Of a stretch of DNA of 10,220 nucleotides, positions 7,754-10,220 are shown piece by piece. The position numbers were made by a program, and so were the translations under genes. This DNA is from JAADHU01 sp964446495 (lineage in GTDB: Bacteria > Pseudomonadota > Gammaproteobacteria > Steroidobacterales > Woeseiaceae). The stretch lies in NCBI GenBank assembly GCA_964446495.1, contig CAYUOY010000143.1, forward strand, positions 1 to 10,220, in the 5' to 3' direction. Numbering within the stretch: the first letter of the stretch is position 1; each line of letters starts with the position of its first letter. The notes under the pieces were generated by a model. The model had not been told where the DNA came from and made no database searches. It saw nothing but the letters and a program-made list of their open reading frames with translations.

Positions 7754-7960
7754 ATGTCTACTACAACTGGCACCGTTAAATGGTTCAACGAAGCGAAAGG
7801 CTTTGGCTTCATCGAGCAGGAATCTGGTCCCGACGTATTTGCTCACTTCAGCGCTATAACAGGCGACGGTTTCAAGACCCTCGTAGAAGGCCAGAAGGTC
7901 GAATTCACTGTTACTCAGGGCCAGAAGGGTCCTCAGGCAGAGAACATCGTAGCAGTATAA
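7754..7960 (+). CDS. cspA: Cold shock protein, CspA family
   Basis: This is a 68-residue single cold-shock (OB-fold) domain, the normal length for the family. GTVKWFNEAKGFGFI (6-20) contains RNP1 (KGFGFI) and the conserved aromatic patch. RNP2 is VFAHF. The C-terminus, QKGPQAENIVAV, is the usual last strand. Such proteins bind single-stranded RNA and DNA in the cytoplasm and act as RNA chaperones, often at low temperature. AGGA lies 7 nt before the ATG. The strong promoter, long leader and intrinsic terminator show a highly expressed single-gene unit. The symbol states family membership; which of several Csp paralogues this is, and whether it is cold-induced, cannot be told from sequence. Confidence 0.95.
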   Translation: MSTTTGTVKWFNEAKGFGFIEQESGPDVFAHFSAITGDGFKTLVEGQKVEFTVTQGQKGPQAENIVAV

Positions 7961-7969
7961 GCAGGACAA

Positions 7970-7993
7970 TTTTCCGGCCTCAGGGCTGGAAAA
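7970..7993 (+). other. Stable 3' UTR hairpin of the cold shock transcript
   Basis: TTTTCCGGCC (7970-7979), loop TCAG and GGCTGGAAAA (7984-7993) form a 10-bp stem with one G-U pair, starting 10 nt after the stop codon. No U-tract follows, so it is not itself a terminator. It stands 5 nt before the terminator hairpin. Confidence 0.6.
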
Positions 7994-7997
7994 CGAG

Positions 7998-8028
7998 AAG
8001 GCAAGACGGCGACGTCTTGCCTTTTTTT
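7998..8028 (+). terminator. Intrinsic terminator of the cold shock gene
   Basis: GGCAAGAC (8000-8007), a six-base loop and GTCTTGCC (8014-8021) form a perfect 8-bp stem followed by seven T (8022-8028). Flanking A-T pairs can lengthen it to 10 bp. It points along the plus strand. On the minus strand, where the L,D-transpeptidase gene ends at 8049, the same stem is not followed by a good U-tract. Confidence 0.92.
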
Positions 8029-8048
8029 ATGGGTGGATCGAAACGTGG

Positions 8049-9197
8049 TTATTCCGCAGGTTCATCCGTGGGTGCATCAAGAATCGCGCGCACCTCAGCC
8101 AGCGTGGGCGCATCCGGATCAAACTCAATGGTGTTTCTGACCAATCGTGCACGAGCGTAAACTTCGTCAGCATCGTCGTAGGACACACGTACGGGAACTC
8201 CGCGCGCATCGCTTGCAATGGTCTGAGCGTTCACCCTCATCGCCTCATCAACCAGAATATTCGACTGGCGGGAAACTTCATCGAACACGGCGTCGAGTTG
8301 CTCGGCAGAAGAAAGCGCATCGTCTTCCAGCGGGGTGTGGCTTTCGAAATACAACTCGCCATTGCGCCAGCCAGCAAGATAGGGCCGGTTGATAATCATC
8401 ACCGGCTCGCCTATTTCCATCAGTGAGTAAAGTTTCTCAATATTCTCTGGATAGAGTCGCACGCAGCCGTGACTGACACGCATGCCTACGCCGTAGGGCT
8501 GATTGGTACCGTGAATCAGGTAACCCGGCATATCGAGTTTCAACACGAATTTTCCCAGCGGATTGTCGGGTCCCGCCGGCACAACAGAGGGCAACGGGTT
8601 TCCGGCGGCTGCACGTTCCTGCCGCACAGATGCGGGTACGTACCAGCTCGGATCTTTCGCTTTCGCGATCAACGTGGTCTCGCCTAACGGCGTCTCCCAA
8701 CCCACACGCCCTATTCCGATCGGATAGGTCATGACCTCAATCAAGTCACCGGCTTCGATCGGCGGAAAATAAAACAGGCGTTTGGACGCGATGTTCAGAA
8801 CCACACCACGCCTTGGAACATCGGGCAATACATATTGCGTGGGCAGTAGCACAGCTACGCCCTCACCTGGCAACCAGGGGTCGATTCCCGGGTTGGCCGC
8901 GACCAGTTCGTCATAACCCAGGCCGTATTCTCTCGCAAGATCGGAAAATGTGTCCGTGTCGCGCGTGAAAACGATTTGTGGTTCGCCGATGACGGATTGA
9001 TGCACCGATTCCAAAAAGAAGGTGTTGCGACTGATCGGCTCAAGTCGCGCCCTGTCCTGCAATGGGATCGCTGTTTCCGCTGGCGCAGACTCAGCTTGTG
9101 GCGCACCCATGAAGCCTTCCAGAGTGGTGCACCCTGACAAGGCGACCAGTGGTAACAACATACCAACAGTGATCAAATGATGAGTAATTCGCTTCAC
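8049..9197 (-). CDS. L,D-transpeptidase lipoprotein with LysM and YkuD domains (ErfK/YbiS/YcfS type)
   Basis: This is a 382-residue cell-wall enzyme. From the GTG at 9197 it has a lipoprotein signal (KR, hydrophobic core, LSGC) with Cys23 lipidated; Thr at +2 suggests outer-membrane sorting. A LysM peptidoglycan-binding domain lies at about 77-120, and a YkuD catalytic domain at about 131-271, with HGTNQPYG (229-236) and the active-site block SHGCVRLYP (242-250), nucleophile Cys245. The last 110 residues begin with LAGWRNGELYFESHTPLE, usual for this subgroup. E. coli relatives attach Braun lipoprotein to peptidoglycan or make 3-3 cross-links; which reaction applies here is inferred only. The frame extends upstream to another GTG at 9338, but that would bury the signal peptide and overlap the methyltransferase, so GTG 9197 is chosen (AGG about 8 nt ahead). 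It lies 71 bp downstream of the methyltransferase on the same strand, so cotranscription is possible. Confidence 0.93.
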   Translation of the reverse strand: MKRITHHLITVGMLLPLVALSGCTTLEGFMGAPQAESAPAETAIPLQDRARLEPISRNTFFLESVHQSVIGEPQIVFTRDTDTFSDLAREYGLGYDELVAANPGIDPWLPGEGVAVLLPTQYVLPDVPRRGVVLNIASKRLFYFPPIEAGDLIEVMTYPIGIGRVGWETPLGETTLIAKAKDPSWYVPASVRQERAAAGNPLPSVVPAGPDNPLGKFVLKLDMPGYLIHGTNQPYGVGMRVSHGCVRLYPENIEKLYSLMEIGEPVMIINRPYLAGWRNGELYFESHTPLEDDALSSAEQLDAVFDEVSRQSNILVDEAMRVNAQTIASDARGVPVRVSYDDADEVYARARLVRNTIEFDPDAPTLAEVRAILDAPTDEPAE

Positions 9198-9219
9198 GGG
9201 GAAAACCTGACTTGCCGGA

Positions 9220-9246
9220 CAGTGGCATTCTCGCAGAAATCCACTG
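9220..9246 (-). promoter_or_regulatory. Dyad symmetry upstream of the L,D-transpeptidase gene
   Basis: CAGTGG (9220-9225) and CCACTG (9241-9246) flank an inner pair TTCT / AGAA with loop CGC and a 2x2 mismatch, giving 10 pairs in 27 nt. It lies 22 bp before the GTG start, in the 71-bp gap after the methyltransferase. It could be an operator or an mRNA hairpin in the leader; there is no U-tract for a terminator. Confidence 0.35.
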
Positions 9247-9268
9247 CATACTCTATGCAATCGCTCGC

Positions 9269-10012
9269 TCACGACGGGTGGCGCCGGCAGACCTGCAGCG
9301 TGAGCGGCCAGCTCACAATCCGAGTTTGTTGCCCCCACAACTGCCGCAGCGGTCCCTCAAAATCGATGATCGCGTCTTTTCCGGTAGTACGCTTGAAGGC
9401 CTGGCTTGCCGACCAGGTCCTCAGGTATGCCAACATTTGCTCGACCGTCCATTCCGCCTGCATCGAGAACGACGGACAATTGACTGACGGAAACGGCGCT
9501 ACGATATCCCGGTATTTGTTGTCCACAATATCTCGCTCGGGCGGCCAGTACTCGTCAACAAACGAATAGATTTCTACCAGCAAGTCGTCCAACCCATCGG
9601 CAATATGGCACAGGCCGTAACACCAGAATGCGAGCACCCCGGTCGGCACCAATACTCGTTGTGCCTCGACGAAAAACTTCTCGATATCAAACCAGTGTAG
9701 CGCCTGCGCTACCGTGACCAGCCCAACCGACGCGGTTGGCAAGCCCGAATCTTCCGCCGCGGCGACACGATACTCAATGCCATCTTGCGGTCGTGCCGCC
9801 TCGATCTGCCGTAAACTGGCGTCGGTTGCGATTACACGCTCAAAATAGTTGGACAGTGCCCGTGCCGCCTGTCCGTTGCCGGTGGCACAGTCCCAGGCGT
9901 AGCCGAGATCAGGACATTGATCGGCGAGAAACCGGAACAGATCATCCGGATAAGTGGGTCGGGCTTCCGCGTAACTCGCGGCGTGACCGGAAAAGTGATC
10001 CTTGAAGGCAAT
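9269..10012 (-). CDS. Class I SAM-dependent methyltransferase with no standard start codon (possible start-loss pseudogene)
   Basis: Counting from an ATT codon at 10012, the protein has 247 residues. It begins FKDHFSGHAASYAEARPTYP, a conserved opening of a methyltransferase-11-like family. Motif I is WDCATGNGQ (40-48), the acidic residue after strand 2 is in IATDAS (Asp64), and AAAED and QALHWFD (103-109) follow. The substrate is unknown. The oddity is the start. No ATG, GTG or TTG exists in frame before residue 91, which lies beyond motif I and cannot be the real start. Upstream, the frame meets TAG at 10028-10030, and an in-frame ATG at 10045 lies only five codons before that stop. Either initiation is at ATT, or the start was lost by mutation or by insertion of the neighbouring repeat, or there is a sequence error. 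The rest of the frame is intact and ends TGA, 71 bp before the L,D-transpeptidase gene. Confidence 0.72.
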   Translation of the reverse strand: MAFKDHFSGHAASYAEARPTYPDDLFRFLADQCPDLGYAWDCATGNGQAARALSNYFERVIATDASLRQIEAARPQDGIEYRVAAAEDSGLPTASVGLVTVAQALHWFDIEKFFVEAQRVLVPTGVLAFWCYGLCHIADGLDDLLVEIYSFVDEYWPPERDIVDNKYRDIVAPFPSVNCPSFSMQAEWTVEQMLAYLRTWSASQAFKRTTGKDAIIDFEGPLRQLWGQQTRIVSWPLTLQVCRRHPS

Positions 10013-10025
10013 AACGGCTGACGCA

Positions 10026-10049
10026 GGCTAGCCCGGACTATTCATGAAT
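10026..10049. other. Short palindromes at the methyltransferase 5' edge, possible mobile-element end
   Basis: GGCTAGCC (10026-10033) and ATTCATGAAT (10040-10049) are perfect palindromes 6 bp apart. They hold the TAG that closes the methyltransferase frame and the stranded ATG. The same GGCTAGCC octamer sits at the centre of the nearby large palindrome. The pattern could be the end of an inserted element, but I cannot assign one. Confidence 0.3.
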
Positions 10050-10075
10050 GCGCTCGCGCCCTTGCCAGGGAACCT

Positions 10076-10220
10076 CTGATTAATTCTGAGCGAAGCAGAT
10101 TGCGTTTCAAAATGTTCAGATTCAAGGCGCGGATCGCCCGTAATGGCTAGCCATTGCGAAGATTCGCAACGCCGAAGCTGGACATTTTGAAGGGTAAGAT
10201 GCGAGTTCAGAATTGATCAG
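10076..10220. repeat. 145-bp imperfect palindrome with terminal inverted repeats (MITE or fold-back type), truncated by window end
   Basis: The left end CTGATTAATTCTGA (10076-10089) and the right end TCAGAATTGATCAG (10207-10220) are inverted copies matching at 13 of 14 positions. Inside, TCAAAATGTTCAG and CTGGACATTTTGA form a second inverted pair with one mismatch. The exact centre is the perfect palindrome AATGGCTAGCCATT (10142-10155). All three are concentric about 10148/10149. No open reading frame fits in it. The left repeat may extend into GGAACCT (10069-10075), and the corresponding right end would fall just past the window, so target duplications cannot be checked. It resembles a non-autonomous transposable element. 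Confidence 0.72.

Noticed and set aside
7685..7969. 94-codon frame antisense to the cold shock gene
   Set aside because: It is explained as the complement of a highly conserved cold-shock domain.
9198..9338. Longer form of the L,D-transpeptidase from the GTG at 9338
   Set aside because: It would place 47 unrelated residues before a clear lipoprotein signal and overlap the methyltransferase end by 70 bp.
9269..9742. Short form of the methyltransferase from TTG at 9742
   Set aside because: It would discard SAM-binding motif I and the conserved N-terminus, both encoded in the same open frame upstream.
9736..10005. 89-codon plus-strand frame over the methyltransferase 5' part
   Set aside because: It is antisense to conserved SAM-binding motifs and lacks recognisable features.
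10076..10220. Integron attC site
   Set aside because: The palindrome lacks the paired GTTRRRY / RYYYAAC core sites and no integrase or cassette array is present.
1..10220. CRISPR arrays, tRNA or rRNA genes
   Set aside because: I saw no regularly spaced direct repeats and no tRNA or rRNA signature sequences.

Overview
The window reads as chromosomal DNA of a Gram-negative bacterium, most likely a gammaproteobacterium of moderately high GC. Supporting signs are two predicted lipoproteins, a LysM/YkuD L,D-transpeptidase of the type found in Gram-negative envelopes, a CspA-type cold shock gene with a long leader, and clear Shine-Dalgarno and sigma70-type signals. I cannot fix the genus from sequence alone. 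There are seven protein genes, and most appear to be single transcription units rather than one operon.

Left part (1-3971): the 3' two thirds of a fused HyuA-HyuB 5-oxoprolinase gene enters on the + strand and runs tail to tail into a - strand gene for a contractile phage-tail sheath protein, overlapping it by 101 bp. The sheath gene has its own TTG start with a good ribosome binding site and a consensus -10 box. No tube, baseplate, spike or ATPase gene lies beside it here. Its upstream neighbour is divergent and its downstream neighbour is convergent, so it appears monocistronic.

Middle (3972-7960): three + strand genes follow. They are a fold-type II PLP enzyme of the D-cysteine desulfhydrase/ACC deaminase family with an altered active-site signature, a putative lipid-anchored penicillin/acyl-homoserine-lactone acylase of the Ntn-hydrolase superfamily, and a cspA-like gene. 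The cspA-like gene has a near-consensus promoter, a leader of about 150 nt, a 3' hairpin and a strong intrinsic terminator.

Right part (8049-10220): on the - strand lie an outer-membrane-type lipoprotein L,D-transpeptidase and, upstream of it, a class I SAM methyltransferase whose reading frame has no usual start codon and is closed by TAG just ahead of the conserved N-terminus. Immediately upstream of that is a 145-bp imperfect palindrome with inverted terminal repeats, resembling a MITE or fold-back element, cut by the window edge.

The genes do not form an obvious pathway. The most unusual items are the solitary tail sheath, the start-less methyltransferase next to the palindromic repeat, and the atypical GSHH motif of the PLP enzyme.
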